Assembly (NCBI GenBank): GCA_001695595.3
Contig: MBPM02000162.1
Coordinates: 28,246 to 92,245, forward strand
Origin: Plasmopara viticola
Lineage: Eukaryota > Oomycota > Peronosporomycetes > Peronosporales > Peronosporaceae
Length of the DNA stretch: 64,000 nucleotides
Direction: 5' to 3'
The first letter of the stretch is position 1, and the number at the start of each line of letters is the position of its first letter. The position numbers and the translations under genes were made by a program. The notes beneath the pieces were generated by a model. That model worked only from the letters and a program-made list of their open reading frames with translations. It had not been told where the DNA came from and did no database searches. Of the stretch, positions 53,301 through 62,607 are shown piece after piece.

Positions 53301-56300
53301 AGCTTCCTGGACATGCAGCCACGCGTTTCAAGTAGAACATAGCGATTGCTGCTCCAATAGAAGCGCCGATTTTTCCCACGGCCTCAGATACGTGAAATCT
53401 AGCATCCTGAGCAAGCACATACGCGTTTCAAGCGTAACTTAGCGAGTTCTGCTCCATTTGATGCGCCGATTCTTCCTACGGCGTCAGATCCGTCAAATCT
53501 AGCTTCCAGGACATGCAGACACGCGTTCCGTGCGTAACTGAGCGTGTTCTGCTCTATTTGAAGGACAATTCTTCCTCCAGCCTCAGATACGTCTAATACA
53601 GCTTCCTGGACATGCAGCCACGCGTTTCAAGTAGAACATAGCGATTGCTGCTCCAATAGAAGCGCCGATTTTTCCCACGGCCTCAGATACGTGAAATCTA
53701 GCATCCTGAGCAAGCACATACGCGTTTCAAGCGTAACTTAGCGAGTTCTGCTCCATTTGATGCGCCGATTCTTCCTACGGCGTCAGATCCGTCAAATCTA
53801 GCTTCCAGGACATGCAGACACGCGTTCCGTGCGTAACTGAGCGTGTTCTGCTCTATTTGGAGGGACAATTCTTCCTACAGCCTCAGATACATCTAATACA
53901 GCTTCCTGGACATGCAGCCACGCGTTTCAAGTAGAACATAGCGATTGCTGCTCCAATAGAAGCGCCGATTTTTCCCACGGCCTCAGATACGTGAAATCTA
54001 GCATCCTGAGCAAGCACATACGCGTTGCAAGCGTAACTTAGCGAGTTCTGCTCCATTTGATGCGCCGATTCTTCCTACGGCGTCAGATCCGTCAAATCTA
54101 GCTTCCAGGACATGCAGACACGCGTTCCGTGCGTAACTGAGCGTGTTCTGCTCTATTTGAAGGACAATTCTTCTCCAGCCTCAGATACGTCTAATACAGC
54201 TTCCTGGACATGCAGCCACGCGTTTCAAGTAGAACATAGCGATTGCTGCTCCAATAGAAGCGCCGATTTTTCCCACGGCCTCAGATACGTGAAATCTAGC
54301 ATCCTGAGCAAGCACATACGCGTTGCAAGCGTAACTTAGCGAGTTCTGCTCCATTTGATGCGCCGATTCTTCCTACGGCGTCAGATCCGTCAAATCTAGC
54401 TTCCAGGACATGCAGACACGCGTTCCGTGCGTAACTGAGCGTGTTCTGCTCTATTTGAGGACAATTCTTCCTCCAGCCTCAGATACATCTAATACAGCTT
54501 CCTGGACATGCAGCCACGCGTTTCAAGTAGAACATAGCGATTGCTGCTCCAACAGAAGCGCCGATTTTTCCCACGGCCTCAGATACGTGAAATCTAGCAT
54601 CCTGAGCAAGCACATACGCGTTTCAAGCGTAACTTAGCGAGTTCTGCTCCATTTGATGCGCCGATTCTTCCTACGGCGTCAGATCCGTCAAATCTAGCTT
54701 CCAGGACATGCAGACACGCGTTCCGTGCGTAACTGAGCGTGTTCTGCTCTATTTGGAGGGACAATTCTTCCTACAGCCTCAGATACATCTAATACAGCTT
54801 CCTGGACATGCAGCCACGCGTTTCAAGTAGAACATAGCGATCGCTGCTCCAATAGAAGCGCCGATTTTTCCCACGGCCTCAGATACGTGAAATCTAGCAT
54901 CCTGAGCAAGCACATACGCGTTTCAAGCGTAACTTAGCGAGTTCTGCTCCATTTGATGCGCCGATTCTTCCTACGGCGTCAGATCCGTCAAATCTAGCTT
55001 CCAGGACATGCAGACACGCGTTCCGTGCGTAACTGAGCGTGTTCTGCTCTGCAATTCAGCCTCAGATACGTCTAATACAGCTTCCTGGACATGCAGCCAC
55101 GCGTTTCAAGTAGAACATAGCGATTGCTGCTCCAATAGAAGCGCCGATTTTTCCCACGGCCTCAGATACGTGAAATCTAGCATCCTGAGCAAGCACATAC
55201 GCGTTGCAAGCGTAACTTAGCGAGTTCTGCTCCATTTGATGCGCCGATTCTTCCTACGGCGTCAGATCCGTCAAATCTAGCTTCCAGGACATGCAGACAC
55301 GCGTTCCGTGCGTAACTGAGCGTGTTCTGCTCTATTTGAAGAGACAATTCTTCCTACAGCCTCAGATATCTAATACAGCTTCCTGGACATGCAGCCACGC
55401 GTTTCAAGTAGACATAGCGATTGCTGCTCCAATAGAAGCGCCGATTTTTCCCACGGCCTCAGATACGTGAAATCTAGCATCCTGAGCAAGCACATACGCG
55501 TTGCAAGCGTAACTTAGCGAGTTCTGCTCCATTTGATGCGCCGATTCTTCCTACGGCGTCAGATCCGTCAAATCTAGCTTCCAGGCATGCAGACACGCGT
55601 TCCTGAGCGTGTTCTGCTCTATTTGGAGGACAATTCTTCCTCCAGCCTCAGATACGTCTAATACAGCTTCCTGGACATGCAGCCACGCGTTTCAAGTAGA
55701 ACATAGCGATTGCTGCTCCAAAGAAGCGCCGATTTTTCCCACGGCCTCAGATACGTGAAATCTAGCATCCTGAGCAAGCACATACGCGTTCAAGCGTAAC
55801 TTAGCGAGTTCTGCTCCATTTGATGCGCCGATTCTTCCTACGGCGTCAGATCCGTCAAATCTAGCTTCCAGGACATGCAGACACGCGTTCCGTGCGTAAC
55901 TGAGCGTGTTCTGCTCTATTTGGAGGGACAATTCTTCCTACAGCCTCAGATACGTCTAATACAGCTTCCTGGACATGCAGCCACGCGTTTCAAGTAGAAC
56001 ATAGCGATTGCTGCTCCAATAGAAGCGCCGATTTTTCCCACGGCCTCAGATACGTGAAATCTAGCATCCTGAGCAAGCACATACGCGTTCAAGCGTAACT
56101 TAGCGAGTTCTGCTCCATTTGATGCGCCGATTCTTCCTACGGCGTCAGATCCGTCAAATCTAGCTTCCAGGACATGCAGACACGCGTTCCGTGCGTAACT
56201 GAGCGTGTTCTGCTCTATTTGAGGACAATTCTTCCTACAGCCTCAGATACGTCTAATACAGCTTCCTGGACATGCAGCCACGCGTTTCAAGTAGACATAG

Positions 56301-56827
56301 CGATTGCTTCCAACAGAAGCGCCGATTTTTCCCACGGCCTCAGATACGTGAAATCTAGCATCCTGAGCAAGCACATACGCGTTCAAGCGTAACTTAGCAG
56401 TTCTGCTCCATTTGATGCGCCGATTCTTCCTACGGCGTCAGATCCGTCAAATCTAGCTTCCAGGACATGCAGACACGCGTTCCGTGCGTAACTGAGCGTG
56501 TTCTGCTCTATTTGAGGACAATTCTTCCTACAGCCTCAGATACGTCTAATACAGCTTCCTGGACATGCAGCACGCGTTTCAAGTAGCATAGCGATTGCTG
56601 CTCCAATAGAAGCGCCGATTTTTCCCACAGCCTCAGATACGTGAAACCAGCATCCTGAGCAAGCACATACGCGTTCAAGCGTAACTTAGCAGTTCTGCTC
56701 CATTTGATGCGCGATTCTTCCTACGGCGTCAGATCCGTCAAATCTAGCTTCCAGGACATGCAGACACGCGTTCCGTGCGTAACTGAGCGTTTCTGCTCTA
56801 TTTGAAGGACAATTCTTCCTACAGCCT
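50327..56827. repeat. HOR array edge with rising divergence, units 170-192
   Basis: Divergence increases towards the D array. C changes from GTTGCAAGCG to GTTTCAAGCG and then GTTCAAGCG, B becomes mostly ACGTCT, and single-base losses accumulate from 55.36 kb (for example AGTAGACATAG, GCAGCACGCG, GTGAAACCAGC and CGCGATTC near 56712). Short A monomers lie near 50594, at 53209-53284 and near 55050. Array ends usually homogenise less well than array centres, and this fits that pattern. Confidence 0.85.
53209..53284. repeat. A monomer with recurrent 23-bp deletion (copy 3)
   Basis: Third 76-bp A with CTGCTC joined to CAGCCTC. It lies about 9.4 kb after copy 2 and 18.0 kb after copy 1. The neighbouring C monomers have GTTTCAAGCG, which is absent around the other two copies. 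Confidence 0.9.
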
Positions 56828-56925
56828 CAGATACGTCTAATAGCTTCCTGGACATGCAGACACGCGTTCCAAGCGTAGCTTAGCGCATTCTGCTCCGTAA
56901 GAAGCGCTGATTCGTGCTACGGCAT
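56828..56925. repeat. B/D hybrid monomer: junction between HOR and D arrays
   Basis: The 98-bp monomer starts like B (CAGATACGTCTAATA, then loss of two bases, then GCTTCCTGGACAT). From ACACGCGTTCCAAGCG onward it is identical to D. B-type A at 56854 and D-type A at 56860 limit the switch to the shared TGCAG at 56855-56859. Monomer phase and orientation are kept, so an in-register recombination between homologous monomers is the simplest origin. Confidence 0.92.
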
Positions 56926-57025
56926 CAGATACGTCGAATTGAGCTTCCTGGACGTGCAGACACGCGTTCCAAGCGTAGCTTAGCGCATTCTGCTCCGTTT
57001 GAAGCGCTGATTCGTGCTACGGCAT
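56926..57025. repeat. Monomer D (first complete copy, 100 bp)
   Basis: D holds 27 C, 27 G and 11 CpG in its TAAG form. It shares CAGAT, ACGCGTT at 37-43, AGCG at 57-60 and CTGCTC at 65-70 with A, B and C. This particular copy is the CCGTTTGAAG variant. D contains a short inverted repeat AAGC-GTA-GCTT at 46-56 and a longer one at 57-83, described separately. Confidence 0.93.
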
Positions 57026-57081
57026 CAGATACGTCGAATTGAGCTTCCTGGACGTGCAGACACGCGTTCCAAGCGTAGCTT

Positions 57082-57108
57082 AGCGCATTCTGCTCCGTTT
57101 GAAGCGCT
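57082..57108. other. Potential hairpin in monomer D (representative copy)
   Basis: Monomer positions 57-83 form an inverted repeat: AGCGC, one unpaired A, TTC, a loop of about 8-10 nt, GAA, GCGCT. In TAAG-type copies the inner stem extends to TTCT/AGAA with loop GCTCCGTA. The four common length variants all keep AGCGC/GCGCT and TTC/GAA, so they change only the loop or the innermost pair. Pairing is seen in the sequence; formation in vivo is inference. A, B and C pair much less well here. Confidence 0.5.
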
Positions 57109-57225
57109 GATTCGTGCTACGGCATCAGATACGTCGAATTGAGCTTCCTGGACGTGCAGACACGCGTTCCAAGCGTAGCTTAGCGCATTCTGCTCCGTAA
57201 GAAGCGCTGATTCGTGCTACGGCAT

Positions 57226-57325
57226 CAGATACGTCGAATTGAGCTTCCTGGACGTACAGACTCGTGTTCCAAGCGTAGCTTAGCGCAGATTGCTCCGTAA
57301 GAAGCGCTGATTCGTGCTACGGCAT
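57226..57325. repeat. Divergent D copy 4 lacking the ACGCGT box
   Basis: This copy reads GTACAGACTCGTGTTCC where others read GTGCAGACACGCGTTCC, and GCGCAGATTGCTCC where others read GCGCATTCTGCTCC. It loses the ACGCGTT box and weakens the inner hairpin stem. It is the only monomer in the window in which I found the box missing. Confidence 0.9.
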
Positions 57326-59218
57326 CAGATACGTCGAATTGAGCTTCCTGGACGTGCAGACACGCGTTCCAAGCGTAGCTTAGCGCATTCTGCTCCGTAA
57401 GAAGCGCTGATTCGTGCTACGGCATCAGATACGTCGAATTGAGCTTCCTGGACGTGCAGACACGCGTTCCAAGCGTAGCTTAGCGCATTCTGCTCCGTAA
57501 GAAGCGCTGATTCGTGCTACGGCATCAGATACGTCGAATTGAGCTTCCTGGACGTGCAGACACGCGTTCCAAGCGTAGCTTAGCGCATTCTGCTCCGTAA
57601 GAAGCGCTGATTCGTGCTACGGCATCAGATACGTCGAATTGAGCTTCCTGGACGTGCAGACACGCGTTCCAAGCGTAGCTTAGCGCATTCTGCTCCGTTT
57701 GAAGCGCTGATTCGTGCTACGGCATCAGATACGTCGAATTGAGCTTCCTGGACGTGCAGACACGCGTTCCAAGCGTAGCTTAGCGCATTCTGCTCCGTGA
57801 AGCGCTGATTCGTGCTACGGCATCAGATACGTCGAATTGAGCTTCCTGGACGTGCAGACACGCGTTCCAAGCGTAGCTTAGCGCATTCTGCTCCGTTTGA
57901 AGCGCTGATTCGTGCTACGGCATCAGATACGTCGAATTGAGCTTCCTGGACGTGCAGACACGCGTTCCAAGCGTAGCTTAGCGCATTCTGCTCCGTAAGA
58001 AGCGCTGATTCGTGCTACGGCATCAGATACGTCGAATTGAGCTTCCTGGACGTGCAGACACGCGTTCCAAGCGTAGCTTAGCGCATTCTGCTCCGTGAAG
58101 CGCTGATTCGTGCTACGGCATCAGATACGTCGAATTGAGCTTCCTGGACGTGCAGACACGCGTTCCAAGCGTAGCTTAGCGCATTCTGCTCCGTTGAAGC
58201 GCTGATTCGTGCTACGGCATCAGATACGTCGAATTGAGCTTCCTGGACGTGCAGACACGCGTTCCAAGCGTAGCTTAGCGCATTCTGCTCCGTTTGAAGC
58301 GCTGATTCGTGCTACGGCATCAGATACGTCGAATTGAGCTTCCTGGACGTGCAGACACGCGTTCCAAGCGTAGCTTAGCGCATTCTGCTCCGTAAGAAGC
58401 GCTGATTCGTGCTACGGCATCAGATACGTCGAATTGAGCTTCCTGGACGTGCAGACACGCGTTCCAAGCGTAGCTTAGCGCATTCTGCTCCGTGAAGCGC
58501 TGATTCGTGCTACGGCATCAGATACGTCGAATTGAGCTTCCTGGACGTGCAGACACGCGTTCCAAGCGTAGCTTAGCGCATTCTGCTCCGTAAGAAGCGC
58601 TGATTCGTGCTACGGCATCAGATACGTCGAATTGAGCTTCCTGGACGTGCAGACACGCGTTCCAAGCGTAGCTTAGCGCATTCTGCTCCGTAAGAAGCGC
58701 TGATTCGTGCTACGGCATCAGATACGTCGAATTGAGCTTCCTGGACGTGCAGACACGCGTTCCAAGCGTAGCTTAGCGCATTCTGCTCCGTTTGAAGCGC
58801 TGATTCGTGCTACGGCATCAGATACGTCGAATTGAGCTTCCTGGACGTGCAGACACGCGTTCCAAGCGTAGCTTAGCGCATTCTGCTCCGTTTGAAGCGC
58901 TGATTCGTGCTACGGCATCAGATACGTCGAATTGAGCTTCCTGGACGTGCAGACACGCGTTCCAAGCGTAGCTTAGCGCATTCTGCTCCGTAAGAAGCGC
59001 TGATTCGTGCTACGGCATCAGATACGTCGAATTGAGCTTCCTGGACGTGCAGACACGCGTTCCAAGCGTAGCTTAGCGCATTCTGCTCCGTTTGAAGCGC
59101 TGATTCGTGCTACGGCATCAGATACGTCGAATTGAGCTTCCTGGACGTGCAGACACGCGTTCCAAGCGTAGCTTAGCGCATTCTGCTCCGTAAGAAGCGC
59201 TGATTCGTGCTACGGCAT

Positions 59219-59317
59219 CAGATACGTCGAATTGAGCTTCCTGGGGTGCAGACACGCGTTCCAAGCGTAGCTTAGCGCATTCTGCTCCGTAAGAAGCGCT
59301 GATTCGTGCTACGGCAT
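59219..59317. repeat. D copy 24 with one-base loss in its first third
   Basis: CCTGGGGTGCAG replaces CCTGGACGTGCAG, giving a 99-bp copy. The rest of the monomer is canonical with the TAAGAAG form. A simple private mutation or consensus error explains it. Confidence 0.85.
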
Positions 59318-59915
59318 CAGATACGTCGAATTGAGCTTCCTGGACGTGCAGACACGCGTTCCAAGCGTAGCTTAGCGCATTCTGCTCCGTGAAGCGCTGA
59401 TTCGTGCTACGGCATCAGATACGTCGAATTGAGCTTCCTGGACGTGCAGACACGCGTTCCAAGCGTAGCTTAGCGCATTCTGCTCCGTAAGAAGCGCTGA
59501 TTCGTGCTACGGCATCAGATACGTCGAATTGAGCTTCCTGGACGTGCAGACACGCGTTCCAAGCGTAGCTTAGCGCATTCTGCTCCGTAAGAAGCGCTGA
59601 TTCGTGCTACGGCATCAGATACGTCGAATTGAGCTTCCTGGACGTGCAGACACGCGTTCCAAGCGTAGCTTAGCGCATTCTGCTCCGTTTGAAGCGCTGA
59701 TTCGTGCTACGGCATCAGATACGTCGAATTGAGCTTCCTGGACGTGCAGACACGCGTTCCAAGCGTAGCTTAGCGCATTCTGCTCCGTAAGAAGCGCTGA
59801 TTCGTGCTACGGCATCAGATACGTCGAATTGAGCTTCCTGGACGTGCAGACACGCGTTCCAAGCGTAGCTTAGCGCATTCTGCTCCGTAAGAAGCGCTGA
59901 TTCGTGCTACGGCAT

Positions 59916-60509
59916 CAGATACGTCGAATTGAGCTTCCTGGACGTGCAGACACGCGTTCCAAGCGTAGCTTAGCGCATTCTGCTCCGTAAGAAGCGCTGA
60001 TTCGTGCTACGGCATCAGATACGTCGAATTGAGCTTCCTGGACGTGCAGACACGCGTTCCAAGCGTAGCTTAGCGCATTCTGCTCCGTGAAGCGCTGATT
60101 CGTGCTACGGCATCAGATACGTCGAATTGAGCTTCCTGGACGTGCAGACACGCGTTCCAAGCGTAGCTTAGCGCATTCTGCTCCGTTGAAGCGCTGATTC
60201 GTGCTACGGCATCAGATACGTCGAATTGAGCTTCCTGGACGTGCAGACACGCGTTCCAAGCGTAGCTTAGCGCATTCTGCTCCGTAAGAAGCGCTGATTC
60301 GTGCTACGGCATCAGATACGTCGAATTGAGCTTCCTGGACGTGCAGACACGCGTTCCAAGCGTAGCTTAGCGCATTCTGCTCCGTGAAGCGCTGATTCGT
60401 GCTACGGCATCAGATACGTCGAATTGAGCTTCCTGGACGTGCAGACACGCGTTCCAAGCGTAGCTTAGCGCATTCTGCTCCGTTGAAGCGCTGATTCGTG
60501 CTACGGCAT
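59916..60509. repeat. Tandem pair of three-monomer D blocks (2 x 297 bp)
   Basis: Copies 31-33 (59916-60212) and 34-36 (60213-60509) both have the order TAAGAAG, TGAAG, TTGAAG with lengths 100, 98 and 99. The same triplet occurs at copies 11-13 (57924-58220). The TTGAAG class exists only in these three places, always third in the triplet. This is the expected look of a young higher-order unit spreading inside the D array. Confidence 0.75.
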
Positions 60510-61407
60510 CAGATACGTCGAATTGAGCTTCCTGGACGTGCAGACACGCGTTCCAAGCGTAGCTTAGCGCATTCTGCTCCGTAAGAAGCGCTGATTCGTG
60601 CTACGGCATCAGATACGTCGAATTGAGCTTCCTGGACGTGCAGACACGCGTTCCAAGCGTAGCTTAGCGCATTCTGCTCCGTAAGAAGCGCTGATTCGTG
60701 CTACGGCATCAGATACGTCGAATTGAGCTTCCTGGACGTGCAGACACGCGTTCCAAGCGTAGCTTAGCGCATTCTGCTCCGTGAAGCGCTGATTCGTGCT
60801 ACGGCATCAGATACGTCGAATTGAGCTTCCTGGACGTGCAGACACGCGTTCCAAGCGTAGCTTAGCGCATTCTGCTCCGTTTGAAGCGCTGATTCGTGCT
60901 ACGGCATCAGATACGTCGAATTGAGCTTCCTGGACGTGCAGACACGCGTTCCAAGCGTAGCTTAGCGCATTCTGCTCCGTAAGAAGCGCTGATTCGTGCT
61001 ACGGCATCAGATACGTCGAATTGAGCTTCCTGGACGTGCAGACACGCGTTCCAAGCGTAGCTTAGCGCATTCTGCTCCGTTTGAAGCGCTGATTCGTGCT
61101 ACGGCATCAGATACGTCGAATTGAGCTTCCTGGACGTGCAGACACGCGTTCCAAGCGTAGCTTAGCGCATTCTGCTCCGTTTGAAGCGCTGATTCGTGCT
61201 ACGGCATCAGATACGTCGAATTGAGCTTCCTGGACGTGCAGACACGCGTTCCAAGCGTAGCTTAGCGCATTCTGCTCCGTAAGAAGCGCTGATTCGTGCT
61301 ACGGCATCAGATACGTCGAATTGAGCTTCCTGGACGTGCAGACACGCGTTCCAAGCGTAGCTTAGCGCATTCTGCTCCGTAAGAAGCGCTGATTCGTGCT
61401 ACGGCAT

Positions 61408-61512
61408 CAGATACGTCGAATTGAGCTTCCTGGACGTGCAGACACGCGTTCCAAGCGTAGCTTAGCGCATTCTGCTCTGCTCCGTAAGAAGCGCTGATTC
61501 GTGCTACGGCAT
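61408..61512. repeat. D copy 46 with 5-bp tandem duplication
   Basis: TCTGCTCTGCTCC at 61471-61483 replaces TCTGCTCC, a duplication of CTGCT that makes a 105-bp copy. The insertion lies in the loop of the potential hairpin. It is the only insertion of this size noticed in the D array. Confidence 0.9.
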
Positions 61513-62508
61513 CAGATACGTCGAATTGAGCTTCCTGGACGTGCAGACACGCGTTCCAAGCGTAGCTTAGCGCATTCTGCTCCGTGAAGCGCTGATTCGT
61601 GCTACGGCATCAGATACGTCGAATTGAGCTTCCTGGACGTGCAGACACGCGTTCCAAGCGTAGCTTAGCGCATTCTGCTCCGTAAGAAGCGCTGATTCGT
61701 GCTACGGCATCAGATACGTCGAATTGAGCTTCCTGGACGTGCAGACACGCGTTCCAAGCGTAGCTTAGCGCATTCTGCTCCGTAAGAAGCGCTGATTCGT
61801 GCTACGGCATCAGATACGTCGAATTGAGCTTCCTGGACGTGCAGACACGCGTTCCAAGCGTAGCTTAGCGCATTCTGCTCCGTAAGAAGCGCTGATTCGT
61901 GCTACGGCATCAGATACGTCGAATTGAGCTTCCTGGACGTGCAGACACGCGTTCCAAGCGTAGCTTAGCGCATTCTGCTCCGTAAGAAGCGCTGATTCGT
62001 GCTACGGCATCAGATACGTCGAATTGAGCTTCCTGGACGTGCAGACACGCGTTCCAAGCGTAGCTTAGCGCATTCTGCTCCGTGAAGCGCTGATTCGTGC
62101 TACGGCATCAGATACGTCGAATTGAGCTTCCTGGACGTGCAGACACGCGTTCCAAGCGTAGCTTAGCGCATTCTGCTCCGTTTGAAGCGCTGATTCGTGC
62201 TACGGCATCAGATACGTCGAATTGAGCTTCCTGGACGTGCAGACACGCGTTCCAAGCGTAGCTTAGCGCATTCTGCTCCGTAAGAAGCGCTGATTCGTGC
62301 TACGGCATCAGATACGTCGAATTGAGCTTCCTGGACGTGCAGACACGCGTTCCAAGCGTAGCTTAGCGCATTCTGCTCCGTTTGAAGCGCTGATTCGTGC
62401 TACGGCATCAGATACGTCGAATTGAGCTTCCTGGACGTGCAGACACGCGTTCCAAGCGTAGCTTAGCGCATTCTGCTCCGTAAGAAGCGCTGATTCGTGC
62501 TACGGCAT

Positions 62509-62607
62509 CAGATACGTCGAATTGAGCTTCCTGGACGTGCAGACACGCGTTCCAAGCGTAGCTTAGCGCATTGTGCTCCGTAGAAGGGCTGATTCGTGCT
62601 ACGGCAT
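62509..62607. repeat. D copy 57 with stem-disrupting changes
   Basis: GCGCATTGTGCTCC and TAGAAGGGCTG replace GCGCATTCTGCTCC and TAAGAAGCGCTG. One change falls in each arm of the potential hairpin and they do not restore pairing, so this copy does not support selection on the stem. Confidence 0.85.

Larger units (their letters stand above)
1..56827. repeat. Satellite HOR array: ~299-bp trimer of monomers A-B-C, about 191 copies
   Basis: The same 299-bp sequence recurs head to tail from the first base. For example, monomer A begins at 296 and 595, and the order A (99 bp), B (100 bp), C (100 bp) is kept throughout. I counted about 192 A monomers; the last one is followed by the junction instead of B and C. 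The window opens inside an A monomer, so the array continues to the left. Most copies match at nearly every base outside a purine tract at the end of A. All copies have the same orientation. Such homogenised higher-order arrays are typical of centromeric or heterochromatic eukaryotic satellites; the chromosomal location here is inference. No coding capacity is credible: 299 is not a multiple of 3 and every frame meets stops within each unit. Copy number is from hand counting and could be off by one or two. Confidence 0.97.

Noticed and set aside
32159..55931. Four reverse-strand open frames of 62-79 codons (near 32.2, 34.4, 51.0 and 55.7 kb)
   Set aside because: Each arises where a deletion changes the frame across monomers; they are translations of the same satellite with no independent support.
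2711..56392. Many near-identical 60-76 codon forward open frames, one per HOR unit at scattered units
   Set aside because: They appear only when the purine tract in A has a length that skips a stop. They all end at the same place in C, span three monomers and disappear in the canonical unit. The period is not a multiple of 3. They are accidents of the repeat, not genes.
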